The notes under the pieces were generated by a model. That model was given only the letters and a program-made list of their open reading frames with translations. It was not told where the DNA came from and ran no database searches. The position numbers and the translations under genes are program-made. From Planktothricoides sp. SR001 (GTDB lineage: Bacteria > Cyanobacteriota > Cyanobacteriia > Cyanobacteriales > Laspinemataceae): a stretch of 64,000 bases of DNA. Each line of letters opens with the position of its first letter. The stretch's first letter is position 1. The DNA lies in assembly GCF_001276715.1 (NCBI RefSeq), contig NZ_LIUQ01000003.1, positions 207,381-271,380 of the forward strand, read 5' to 3'. Below are positions 1-7,557 of this stretch, one piece after another.

Positions 1-1312
1 AAATCCAGCCACCATCAGCCATATACAGCTTAATCCCGTCTTTCCGTCCCACTTCTTTAACATGAATTCCGGCTATTTCTGACGGAGGATTGTTCAGATA
101 AGCATCTAAAACCGCTGCTTTGTGGGCTTCGGTTAAATGCATATCAAGGCGGTTATTGTACAAGGGGCCATCGGCTTCTTTAATCGCTTCTTCAACCAAT
201 TGGCTAAGGGGTTTCCCTTCATAAGCGATCGCCTCTGCCACCAGCATATCGGCCAAAATCCCATCCTTTTCGGGAATATGTCCCAGAACACTTAAGCCCC
301 CGGACTCTTCACCGCCAATCAGCACATCGGTTTCCCGCATTTTTTCGCCCACATACTTAAAGCCCACAGCGGTTTCATACAGTTCTAAACCGTACTTAGC
401 CGCCAGGTTATCTAATAAGTGGGTCGTGGCTACAGTTCGGACAATTGCCCCACGTTTGCCCTTGTTTTTAACCAAGTGACGGGCTAACAACAATAAAATC
501 GTGTTGGGAGTGAGGACATTGCCTTTTTCGTCCACAATGCCAAAGCGATCGCTATCCCCGTCAGTGGCTAGACCTAAATCCGCCCCACCGCTGGTGACAG
601 ACTCCACCAACTCTTGCAGTTGTTCTGGCTTGGGTTCGGGCATCCCGCCACCAAACAACACATCCCGCCAAGTGTGGAAACTTTCGGTTTCACAACCGCA
701 GTAAGCTAAAACTTCATCTAAATAACCCCGTGAAGTTGAGTACAGGGCATCATACTTAACCTTAAGTTTCGCACTCCGCAGTCGATCCAGATCAATTTGG
801 CTATAGAGAAACTTCAGATATTCGGGTTTGGGGTCAAAAGTGGAAATTTGCTCAGTTTTCTTGGTGGCTGGGGGTGCATCAGAAGCACCGGGAATATTGG
901 CCACAATGGTATCAGTAATTTCTGGAGTCGCAGGGCCTGCGTAATCTGGGATATATTTAATGCCGCAATAGGGGGCCGGGTTGTGAGAAGCGGTAAACAT
1001 CAAAGCCCCAGCGGACTTCAAATGTAAAGCATTGTAAGCAATTACCGGCGTCGGACAATCCCGGTCTACGATTTTTACCGTCCAGCCCAAATCGGCCAAA
1101 ATCTCAGCGGCAGTGTTGGCAAACTCATCAGCTAAGAAGCGGGGATCGTAGGCGACTAAAACAGGTCTGTCTTTGCTGTAAGCAGTTTCTAGATAACTGG
1201 CGATCGCCCGTGTCACCTTGCGTACATTGGCAAAAGTAAAATCTTTGGCGATCAGTCCTCGCCATCCATCCGTACCAAACTTAATTTCCTGTGATTCCGC
1301 TGCTGTACTCAT
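1..1312 (-). CDS. Phosphoglucomutase/phosphomannomutase family protein (3' end beyond window)
   Basis: This gene encodes a phosphohexomutase that interconverts sugar 1- and 6-phosphates in glycogen and nucleotide-sugar metabolism. The protein starts MSTAAESQEIKFGTDGWRG, and 437 codons are present before the window edge. Three family signatures are visible: the phosphoserine loop TASHNP near residue 110, the metal-binding loop DGDSDRFG near residue 260, and the sugar-recognition motif GGEESGG near residue 340. Only the C-terminal phosphate-binding domain is missing, cut by the window border. The ATG at 1312 directly precedes the conserved FGTDGWRG opening of the family, which supports this start. 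The sugar specificity (glucose, mannose or glucosamine) cannot be read from the sequence. Confidence 0.93.
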   Translation of the reverse strand, partial: MSTAAESQEIKFGTDGWRGLIAKDFTFANVRKVTRAIASYLETAYSKDRPVLVAYDPRFLADEFANTAAEILADLGWTVKIVDRDCPTPVIAYNALHLKSAGALMFTASHNPAPYCGIKYIPDYAGPATPEITDTIVANIPGASDAPPATKKTEQISTFDPKPEYLKFLYSQIDLDRLRSAKLKVKYDALYSTSRGYLDEVLAYCGCETESFHTWRDVLFGGGMPEPKPEQLQELVESVTSGGADLGLATDGDSDRFGIVDEKGNVLTPNTILLLLARHLVKNKGKRGAIVRTVATTHLLDNLAAKYGLELYETAVGFKYVGEKMRETDVLIGGEESGGLSVLGHIPEKDGILADMLVAEAIAYEGKPLSQLVEEAIKEADGPLYNNRLDMHLTEAHKAAVLDAYLNNPPSEIAGIHVKEVGRKDGIKLYMADGGWI

Positions 1313-1885
1313 ATCAATCAGATTACTATTGTTGAAGCCTTCACCCCAATAGTACAAGCTAAGGCTACTCTTTGATCCTTGTGGCGATCGCTTGACTGCT
1401 CTTTCGGTCCCACCCCTCAAAGCCCCCCAAAAAGGCGATCGGGCTTAATCAACGGTTAATCGCTCATTTACTTGGCCGAAAACGCGGCTCGATTCCTGAA
1501 AATTCCGCATAAATATTCCAGGGTATTGCTTTTAACAATTACCCTTTATTTTTAATAATAAATTAAGTAATATTTTTAATATTTAATCATAATTAAAAAT
1601 ATGTCAAACAAAAAATTTTTTTCAAAAAAAAATTATTTTTTTGATTTATTTGTGTTTAAATACACATTTTTTTAGATTGGTTAACCACAGACAAAATATG
1701 TAAAATAGACAAGAATGCTTTCATACCGATATCGATCCCCCCAACCCCGCTTTCCAAAGGGGGCTTTCGGGGCTTTCGGGGCTTTCGGGGCTTTCGGGGC
1801 TTTCGGGGCTTGGGAACGCAAGAAGTCTAATATATTTTAAGATCAGCTTAAAATCAACGATGCCTACAAGGATTCACCAAAAAAT
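1313..1885. other. Intergenic region with AT-rich tract and 9-bp tandem repeat
   Basis: No gene is visible. About 1530-1700 is extremely AT-rich, with runs of A and T, and probably holds the divergent promoters of the flanking genes. At about 1758-1811 the 9-bp unit GGGGCTTTC is repeated in tandem about five to six times just upstream of cbiA. Beyond that nothing is assigned. Confidence 0.6.
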
Positions 1886-3442
1886 ATGAGTTTAGTCATT
1901 GCCGGAGAACGCAGCGGCGTGGGCAAAACCACCATCACCCTAGCACTATTAGCGTATTTAAAGCGCCATTTAAAGCACCATTTAAAGCACCAATTACCGC
2001 ACCAATTACCGCACCCAGAAATTACGGTGCAATCGTTTAAAGTCGGGCCTGATTATATTGACCCGATGTTTCATCACTATGTGACAGGTCGCCCTTGCCG
2101 CAATTTAGATCCGGTGCTGACTTCTGAGGACTATGTTCGGCAATGCTTTGCTCACCATATCCAGGGAGTAGAATTTGCCCTGGTCGAAGGGGTGATGGGA
2201 TTGTTTGATGGGGTGCCGGGAAATGTAGTATTTCCAAATCAGGATTCAATTGGAGAAAAGAGGTTCGAGAAAAGAGGAAAGAGGAAAATTCTCTCTTCTC
2301 TTTCCTCTCTTCTCTTTTCTCCCGAAGTTTCTCCCGAAGACAGACCCCAGGATTTTGCTAGTACCGCGCATATCGCCCGCTTATTGGATTTGCCGGTGTT
2401 ATTCGTGATTGATTGTAGTCGCTTGTCCGGTTCTGTGGCAGCGATCGCCCACGGTTATCGTTCCTGGGATCCCAGAATTAAGTTTGCCGGGTTAGTTCTC
2501 AACCGGGTGGGTAGCGATCGCCATTTAGAACTCCTCAAAGAAGCGATCGCGCTGCTAAACTTGCCAATTCTGGGGGTTTTTCGGCGTCAAGACCACATTA
2601 CCATCCCGGATAGACATCTCGGTTTAGTTCCCACTGCGGAACTGCCCGAACTAGATCAAATCATCGATAAATTAGCCGAAATTGCCGCCCAGAGTTTTGA
2701 CTGGGAAAACTTACTGCCATTACTTAAAACTACTCCAGATTATCCCAATCAGCCTCAGAAAAATCAGATAAATTTAATTCACAAAAAACTGGAAAAGTTG
2801 CCAGTAAAAATTGGCATTGCCCGTGATGCTACTTTCAGTTTTTACTATCAAGATAACTTAGATATTTTGGCATCATTAGGGGCAGAATTAATCCCATTTA
2901 GTCCCCTAGAAAATAGTCAATTACCTCCGGGATTACAAGGACTTTATTTTGGTGGTGGCTTTCCCGAAATGTTCGCCCAACAACTCAGCGAAAATGTCAC
3001 ATTTCGTGAGGCAATCTTTCAAGCTATCCAATCAGGAATGCCCACCATCGCGGAATGTGGCGGTTTAATGTATTTATCGAAATCCATCACTGATTTTCAA
3101 GGAAAATCTTGGCCAATGGTGGGCATCTTACCCAGTAGCACTATGATGGATCGCCACTTAACTCTAGGATATCGACGAGCGATCGCCCAAAAAAATACCC
3201 CTCTTTTAGCAGCGGGTGAGGTAATTTTTGGCCATGAATTTCATCGTTCCCGGCTGGTTGATGAACCTGTTGCCCCCTTATTTAAAACTTGGCGGTTGAG
3301 TCAACAAGATACCGAATCCAGCCATGAAGGTTGCGCCGTAAATCAAAACCTTCATGCTTCATATATTCACTTACATTGGGGACATCGCCCAGAAATTGCC
3401 CAAAGATTTCTCAAATCTTGTCAAATCAAATCCGGTTCTTAA
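1886..3442 (+). CDS. cbiA: Cobyrinate a,c-diamide synthase (CbiA/CobB)
   Basis: This enzyme uses glutamine and ATP to amidate the a and c side chains of cobyrinic acid in cobalamin biosynthesis. The N-terminal dethiobiotin-synthetase-like P-loop reads GERSGVGKTT at residues 7-16. The C-terminal glutamine amidotransferase domain has its nucleophile in AECGGLMYLSK and a late HLHWGHRPE segment. At 518 aa it is longer than the usual ~450-470 aa. The excess comes from a short basic tandem repeat near residues 30-50 and a low-complexity insertion near residues 112-152, encoded by a purine/pyrimidine inverted repeat. Its last codons and stop lie inside the terminal repeat of a MITE-like element (3424-3585). 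The reading frame is open throughout, so the enzyme is probably functional. Confidence 0.93.
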   Translation: MSLVIAGERSGVGKTTITLALLAYLKRHLKHHLKHQLPHQLPHPEITVQSFKVGPDYIDPMFHHYVTGRPCRNLDPVLTSEDYVRQCFAHHIQGVEFALVEGVMGLFDGVPGNVVFPNQDSIGEKRFEKRGKRKILSSLSSLLFSPEVSPEDRPQDFASTAHIARLLDLPVLFVIDCSRLSGSVAAIAHGYRSWDPRIKFAGLVLNRVGSDRHLELLKEAIALLNLPILGVFRRQDHITIPDRHLGLVPTAELPELDQIIDKLAEIAAQSFDWENLLPLLKTTPDYPNQPQKNQINLIHKKLEKLPVKIGIARDATFSFYYQDNLDILASLGAELIPFSPLENSQLPPGLQGLYFGGGFPEMFAQQLSENVTFREAIFQAIQSGMPTIAECGGLMYLSKSITDFQGKSWPMVGILPSSTMMDRHLTLGYRRAIAQKNTPLLAAGEVIFGHEFHRSRLVDEPVAPLFKTWRLSQQDTESSHEGCAVNQNLHASYIHLHWGHRPEIAQRFLKSCQIKSGS

Positions 3443-3585
3443 AAACCAATTATAAAGCTAGATGTCATTCCCGCGAATGCGGGAATCCACAAGCGTTTTT
3501 GGGTTTACCCAACGCACATAGCGTCCCGTAGGAAATCGTAGGGGCGATTCGCGAATCGCCCCTGCATTGAGAACCGGATTTGGTA
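3424..3585. mobile_element. MITE-like element overlapping the 3' end of cbiA
   Basis: The element is bounded by CAAATCCGGTT on the left and AACCGGATTTGG on the right. It shares both ends and an internal stretch around ATTCCCGCGAATGCGGGAAT with the 117-bp element at 5622-5738. This copy carries an extra nested palindrome, GGGGCGATTCGCGAATCGCCCC, near 3541-3562. The left end is degenerate in its first three bases. It contains no coding capacity. It provides the last codons and the stop of cbiA. Confidence 0.7.
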
Positions 3586-3692
3586 TCAAATCAACCATCC
3601 CGACTAATCCCGACTTTTTTTGTCGGGTATTATTGACGACCTTTTTCCCATGTGTTACGGTGGTTTCTCAGATAAGGGGAAAAAATACCAGC

Positions 3693-3766
3693 AGTAGGGG
3701 CGACAGCATTCGCGCAGACAAGTGTTGCTGAGAACCTGTCACCTCTGACGCGAATGCTTCGCCCCC
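3693..3766. repeat. Dispersed inverted repeat upstream of thrC
   Basis: Imperfect terminal inverted repeats GTAGGGGCGACAGCATTCGC and GCGAATGCTTCGCCCCC flank a short unrelated loop. It belongs to the GGGGCGAAGCATTCG family that recurs at 9379, 17200 and 45194. It lies in the thrC leader. A small hairpin CCCGAC/GTCGGG with a T-rich loop precedes it at about 3609-3628. Confidence 0.7.
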
Positions 3767-3815
3767 AACCGATAATATGCCGATATTTACCAGATATTGA
3801 AGCGAGGATAGTCCA

Positions 3816-5147
3816 ATGATTCAGGCCACCGTAACACACAACCATAGACCAGAAACCTTGAGCAGCGGCGCCGCTTTGGGTGCCACCTTTGACGCCCTCA
3901 AGTGTAAAGAATGTGGCGCTGAATATGAACCAAAGGCAATTCATGTCTGTGAATTCTGCTTTGGCCCATTGGAAGTCAGCTATAACTATGAAGTCCTCCG
4001 CCAGCAAGTCAGTCGGGCAACCATTGAAGCGGGGCCTAACTCCATTTGGCGTTATCGTCCTTTGTTACCTGTGGCGACCGATAATGTGATTGATGTGGGA
4101 ACTGGCATGACCCCACTGCTGAAAGCCAATCGTTTAGCCCGTCGTCTGGGGATTAAAAATCTTTATATTAAAAATGACGCGGTGAATATGCCCACCCTCA
4201 GCTTCAAAGATCGGGTGGTGTCCGTCGCCTTAAGCCGCGCCAGAGAACTGGGTTTTACTACGGTTTCTTGCGCCAGTACCGGCAACTTGGCAAACTCTAC
4301 CGCCGCGATCGCAGCCCGGGCTGGATTAGACTGTTGCGTATTTATTCCCTCGGACTTAGAATCCGGTAAAGTTTTGGGCACCCTCATCTACAGCCCAACT
4401 CTGATGGCCGTTCATGGCAATTATGACCAAGTAAACCGCCTCTGTTCTGAAGTGGCTAACAGCTACGGCTGGGGTTTCGTCAATATTAATTTGCGTCCTT
4501 ATTACTCTGAAGGTTCAAAAACCCTGGGTTATGAAGTCGCCGAACAACTGGGCTGGCAACTTCCCGACCATATTGTTGCACCGTTGGCCTCTGGTTCTCT
4601 CTTCACCAAAATTTACAAAGGTTTCCAAGAATTTATTAAACTCGGTTTGGTGGATGACAAAGCGGTACGCTTCAGCGGCGCCCAAGCGGATGGCTGTTCG
4701 CCGATCGCCCAAGCTTTCCGGGAAAACCGCGATTTTATTACCCCAGTCAAACCCAACACCGTGGCCAAATCCATCGCGATCGGCAACCCGGCAGATGGGG
4801 TCTATGCTTTGGACATTGCCCATCAAACCAACGGCAACATTGAATCCGTCAGCGATCCAGAAATCATTGAAGGGATTAAACTCCTGGCGGAAACCGAGGG
4901 CATTTTCACCGAAACCGCCGGAGGCACCACCGTTGCCGTTCTCAAGAAATTGGTCGAAGCGGGTAAAATCGATCCGGACGAAACCACCGTTGTCTATATC
5001 ACCGGCAATGGCTTGAAAACTCAGGAAGCAATCCAAGGTTACATCGGCGAACCCCTGACCATTGAGCCAAAACTGGAAAGTTTTGAGCGGGCCTTAGAAC
5101 GTTCTCGGACCCTCGATCGCTTAGAATGGCAGCAAGTTCTGGTTTAA
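3816..5147 (+). CDS. thrC: Threonine synthase
   Basis: Threonine synthase converts O-phospho-L-homoserine to threonine with pyridoxal phosphate in the cytoplasm. The 443-aa protein has the family's N-terminal zinc-ribbon-like segment (CKECGAEYEP...CEFCFGPLE). It also has the PLP-lysine motif LSFKDR near residue 130, the phosphate-binding ASTGNLANS near residue 153, and a C-terminal TGNGLKT. These features and the length fit the plant/cyanobacterial type. The ATG at 3816 is preceded by GCGAGGATAGTCC, an acceptable ribosome-binding site. A ThiS/MoaD-like gene follows 89 bp downstream on the same strand and a strong terminator follows that, so the two are probably cotranscribed. Confidence 0.96.
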   Translation: MIQATVTHNHRPETLSSGAALGATFDALKCKECGAEYEPKAIHVCEFCFGPLEVSYNYEVLRQQVSRATIEAGPNSIWRYRPLLPVATDNVIDVGTGMTPLLKANRLARRLGIKNLYIKNDAVNMPTLSFKDRVVSVALSRARELGFTTVSCASTGNLANSTAAIAARAGLDCCVFIPSDLESGKVLGTLIYSPTLMAVHGNYDQVNRLCSEVANSYGWGFVNINLRPYYSEGSKTLGYEVAEQLGWQLPDHIVAPLASGSLFTKIYKGFQEFIKLGLVDDKAVRFSGAQADGCSPIAQAFRENRDFITPVKPNTVAKSIAIGNPADGVYALDIAHQTNGNIESVSDPEIIEGIKLLAETEGIFTETAGGTTVAVLKKLVEAGKIDPDETTVVYITGNGLKTQEAIQGYIGEPLTIEPKLESFERALERSRTLDRLEWQQVLV

Positions 5148-5236
5148 TGTATGGTTAAGTGTTGGCTTTTGAGCATCAACGCCAATGGCCAACACGCAAA
5201 AGTCAACCATCCAACAACAGTCAACCACTACTAACA

Positions 5237-5512
5237 ATGTCTGTTAAAGTTTTAATCCCAACACCTCTACAAAAATTTACCCAAAACCAAGCGGCGATCG
5301 AATGCTCGGGCAGCAATATTGCTGAGTTGATCGACGCTTTGGAAGCCGCTTGTCCGGGTATTAAAGAGCGTTTATGTGACGAAAAAGGTCAACCCCGTCG
5401 CTTTTTAAATTTCTATGTGAATAGTGAAGATATTCGGTTTTTGGAAGGCACTAAGACGGCCATCAATGACGGGGATGAAGTGAGCATCGTCCCAGCAGTA
5501 GCCGGTGGCTGA
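5237..5512 (+). CDS. ThiS/MoaD family sulfur-carrier-like protein
   Basis: This is a 91-aa ubiquitin-like protein starting [18 protein letters not shown] and ending in the diglycine VAGG required for adenylation and thiocarboxylation. The fold signature (internal [16 protein letters not shown], then [14 protein letters not shown]) matches MoaD/ThiS/CysO proteins. The frame is open further upstream, but the family N-terminus begins at the ATG at 5237. No moa or thi genes are nearby. Its place behind thrC suggests a sulfur donor role in cysteine or methionine synthesis, as known for CysO and HcyS carriers. That assignment is inferred from context only. Confidence 0.88.
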   Translation: MSVKVLIPTPLQKFTQNQAAIECSGSNIAELIDALEAACPGIKERLCDEKGQPRRFLNFYVNSEDIRFLEGTKTAINDGDEVSIVPAVAGG

Positions 5513-5550
5513 TCTGATTAGCCGGTGATTTCACCATGAAAGTTAAATGG

Positions 5551-5587
5551 AAAAAAAGGACTTGGCTGTTGCCTTGTCCTTTTTTTT
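5551..5587 (+). terminator. Intrinsic terminator of the thrC-moaD operon
   Basis: An A7 tract and GGAC pair across an inner GGC/GCC stem with GTCC followed by T8, forming a textbook rho-independent terminator usable in both directions. A nearly identical copy of this hairpin occurs at 16834-16870. Confidence 0.9.
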
Positions 5588-5598
5588 CGCTACTTTTT

Positions 5599-5754
5599 GT
5601 GCTCAACGCCTTACGGCATCATACCAAATCCGGTTGTTAAAACCCGTTTATCAGGTCAGATGTCATTCCCGCGAAGGCGGGAATCCACAAGCGTTTTAGG
5701 TAACGATCGTAGTCAGTATATGAGAACCGGATTTGGTATCAGAGGTAAGAGCAA
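5599..5754 (-). CRISPR. Terminal CRISPR repeat interrupted by a MITE
   Basis: The first 23 bases of the array repeat (5599-5621) and the last 16 (5739-5754) are intact. They are separated by a 117-bp element and share a duplicated TCA at the junctions. Removing the element and one TCA restores a perfect 36-bp repeat. This is the leader-distal end if the array is transcribed leftwards. Confidence 0.9.
5622..5738. mobile_element. 117-bp MITE-like insertion inside a CRISPR repeat
   Basis: Perfect terminal inverted repeats TACCAAATCCGGTT and AACCGGATTTGGTA flank a core containing ATTCCCGCGAAGGCGGGAAT. A 3-bp target duplication TCA flanks it. It has no coding capacity and must have been moved by a transposase in trans. 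It is the same family as 3424-3585. Confidence 0.85.
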
Positions 5755-6023
5755 CGAATTTACAGCGGTTTTCAGATTGCTGAACCACGGTAGGACCCGC
5801 GCATTCCGTAGGGGCGTCCTTGCGGAGCATAATCCGTCAGGCTTTATGGCCAGAAAGCCCGTACATTTAATATTTTAAGCATTGTAGGGGCGAATGGCCA
5901 TTCGCCCTGGTACGGGCGAATGGCCATTCGCCCCTACGGAATGCTTCGCCCCTACAGATGCTTTGTGGTTTACTCGCGGCAGATTTGCGCTATAAGTCAA
6001 ACTCTAGGTTTCGGTTTGGTGGT
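5755..6023. repeat. Repeat-filled interval between the interrupted repeat and the intact array
   Basis: These 269 bp occupy the place of a spacer of about 35 bp. They contain inverted GGGGCGAATGGCCATTCGCC units and a stretch starting TTTACAGCGGTTTTCAGATT that recurs at about 45148. The simplest reading is a second element inserted into the oldest spacer, possibly with loss of repeats. No gene is seen. Confidence 0.6.
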
Positions 6024-6982
6024 GTGCTCAACGCCTTACGGCATCAGAGGTAAGAGCAAACAGAGGTAAAGGTATGGGTGTTGAATACAAGACAAGGTGC
6101 TCAACGCCTTACGGCATCAGAGGTAAGAGCAAAGCAGTAGAAAAATCATCTTTTGAAACATACAATAGTGCTCAACGCCTTACGGCATCAGAGGTAAGAG
6201 CAACTTTGCCCTGCTGTCTCGATTCGACGATCATCAATGTGCTCAACGCCTTACGGCATCAGAGGTAAGAGCAATTGATTGATTGTTTGTGCTTTTTGGA
6301 TAGAAGAAGGTGCTCAACGCCTTACGGCATCAGAGGTAAGAGCAATTTATTGAAACTGTTACTCAATTTAGCAGTCGCCCAGTGCTCAACGCCTTACGGC
6401 ATCAGAGGTAAGAGCAAAAGAAATGGGGGAGATGGCGAGTCTGCCATCCAGTGCTCAACGCCTTACGGCATCAGAGGTAAGAGCAATTGGGAAGCGCGAA
6501 ATATGTGGTGACAATACCTGTGCTCAACGCCTTACGGCATCAGAGGTAAGAGCAATAGGGCAGCTTTATTCAAGCTTTCCCTCTGCTTTTCGTGCTCAAC
6601 GCCTTACGGCATCAGAGGTAAGAGCAAGGTGTGCGGAAAGGATGGCTCACCCCCCAGTACAGTGCTCAACGCCTTACGGCATCAGAGGTAAGAGCAAGAA
6701 AACGATTTCCGAACCATCGTCGCGGTTTGCAGGTGCTCAACGCCTTACGGCATCAGAGGTAAGAGCAAAGTAGTGCAATGCGCAGAAAAAAACGAAGACG
6801 GTAGTGCTCAACGCCTTACGGCATCAGAGGTAAGAGCAATCGCTAAAGTTTTAACAATTTCTTTGTTACTAAGGTGCTCAACGCCTTACGGCATCAGAGG
6901 TAAGAGCAAACTCAAAACGGATTGGCGGCAATTTTGTTCCCTTTTTGTGCTCAACGCCTTACGGCATCAGAGGTAAGAGCAA
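6024..6982 (-). CRISPR. CRISPR array, 14 intact 36-bp repeats and 13 spacers
   Basis: The repeat on the plus strand begins GTGCTCAACGCCTTACGGCA and ends GGTAAGAGCAA. Starts are at 6024, 6097, 6168, 6239, 6310, 6382, 6451, 6520, 6592, 6662, 6733, 6804, 6874 and 6947. All copies appear identical and spacers are 33-37 bp. Read on the minus strand, the repeat has the hairpin GCC-GTAA-GGC followed by GTTGAGCAC. That resembles a Cas6 5' handle, so the array is probably transcribed leftwards from a leader next to cas2. The damaged repeat lies at the far end, which agrees. No spacer matches elsewhere in this window by eye. Confidence 0.97.
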
Positions 6983-7254
6983 GGCATCAACCAAAACCCT
7001 TAAACCAACTGCTTTGCCTTCCAATTTTACAAGCACCTGCCAAAAAAAGCAATCCTACTGGCCAAATCATCACAAAACTCAACGATTCTGGCAAACGAGC
7101 CAACCGGAAATCCCCACAAATCATAGCTTTTCCCCTCTATCACAAAATTGCAAGCATCAAAGGGCAGGAAAAAAATCCTCAAATCCCTGCCCCTTGAGCA
7201 TTTCCGACTTTAAATCACCAGGTCATCCCTTCACAAGCAGCAATGCTTGCATCA
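6983..7254 (-). promoter_or_regulatory. Probable CRISPR leader between array and cas2
   Basis: These 272 bp lie between the last intact repeat and the cas2 stop and contain no convincing gene. The position, next to the undamaged end of the array, and the inferred leftward array transcription make it the likely leader and promoter. No specific promoter boxes are claimed. Confidence 0.55.
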
Positions 7255-7551
7255 TCATAAAATCCGAAAACATTCTGGTTGGTCTGGCCAAGCCCCCTCT
7301 CGATTATAGGCCGGAATCCCTTGCACGCATTGGTTTGGCAGCCGAACCAGCAGCAAATCATCCTCTGCGGTCAAAATCTTCTCCAACTCCCAGCGCAACT
7401 TTTCCCGTTCTCGCTGAGACAGCCAACAACGGAAAATAGAATATTGCATCCGTTCCCCATATCCCTCCATCAGCTTATATGCTTTGCGCCAACGTTTGGG
7501 ACAGCGAATATCGTAACAAATTAGATACCAATGTTTACTTTCAGCCATCAT
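7255..7551 (-). CDS. cas2: CRISPR-associated endoribonuclease Cas2
   Basis: Cas2 dimerises and bridges Cas1 dimers in the spacer-integration complex. The 98-aa protein has the family opening WYLICYDIRCPKRWRKAYKL, with the conserved Asp in the first strand. It continues with GERMQYSIFRCWLSQRE and ends with a typical LLLVRLPNQC strand. Length is standard. It begins with two consecutive Met codons, so the start is uncertain by one residue. It lies 6 bp behind the cas4-cas1 fusion on the same strand, so adaptation genes form one unit pointing at the array. Confidence 0.95.
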   Translation of the reverse strand: MMAESKHWYLICYDIRCPKRWRKAYKLMEGYGERMQYSIFRCWLSQREREKLRWELEKILTAEDDLLLVRLPNQCVQGIPAYNREGAWPDQPECFRIL

Positions 7552-7557
7552 CCCACC

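Noticed and set aside
4515..5036. 173-codon minus-strand and 161-codon plus-strand frames within thrC
   Set aside because: Shadow frames of the clearly coding threonine synthase.
5597..7439. Several plus-strand frames of 60-160 codons across the CRISPR array
   Set aside because: They read repeat sequence (peptides such as CSTPYGIRGKS or AQRLTASEVRA once per repeat) and are interrupted by arbitrary spacers.
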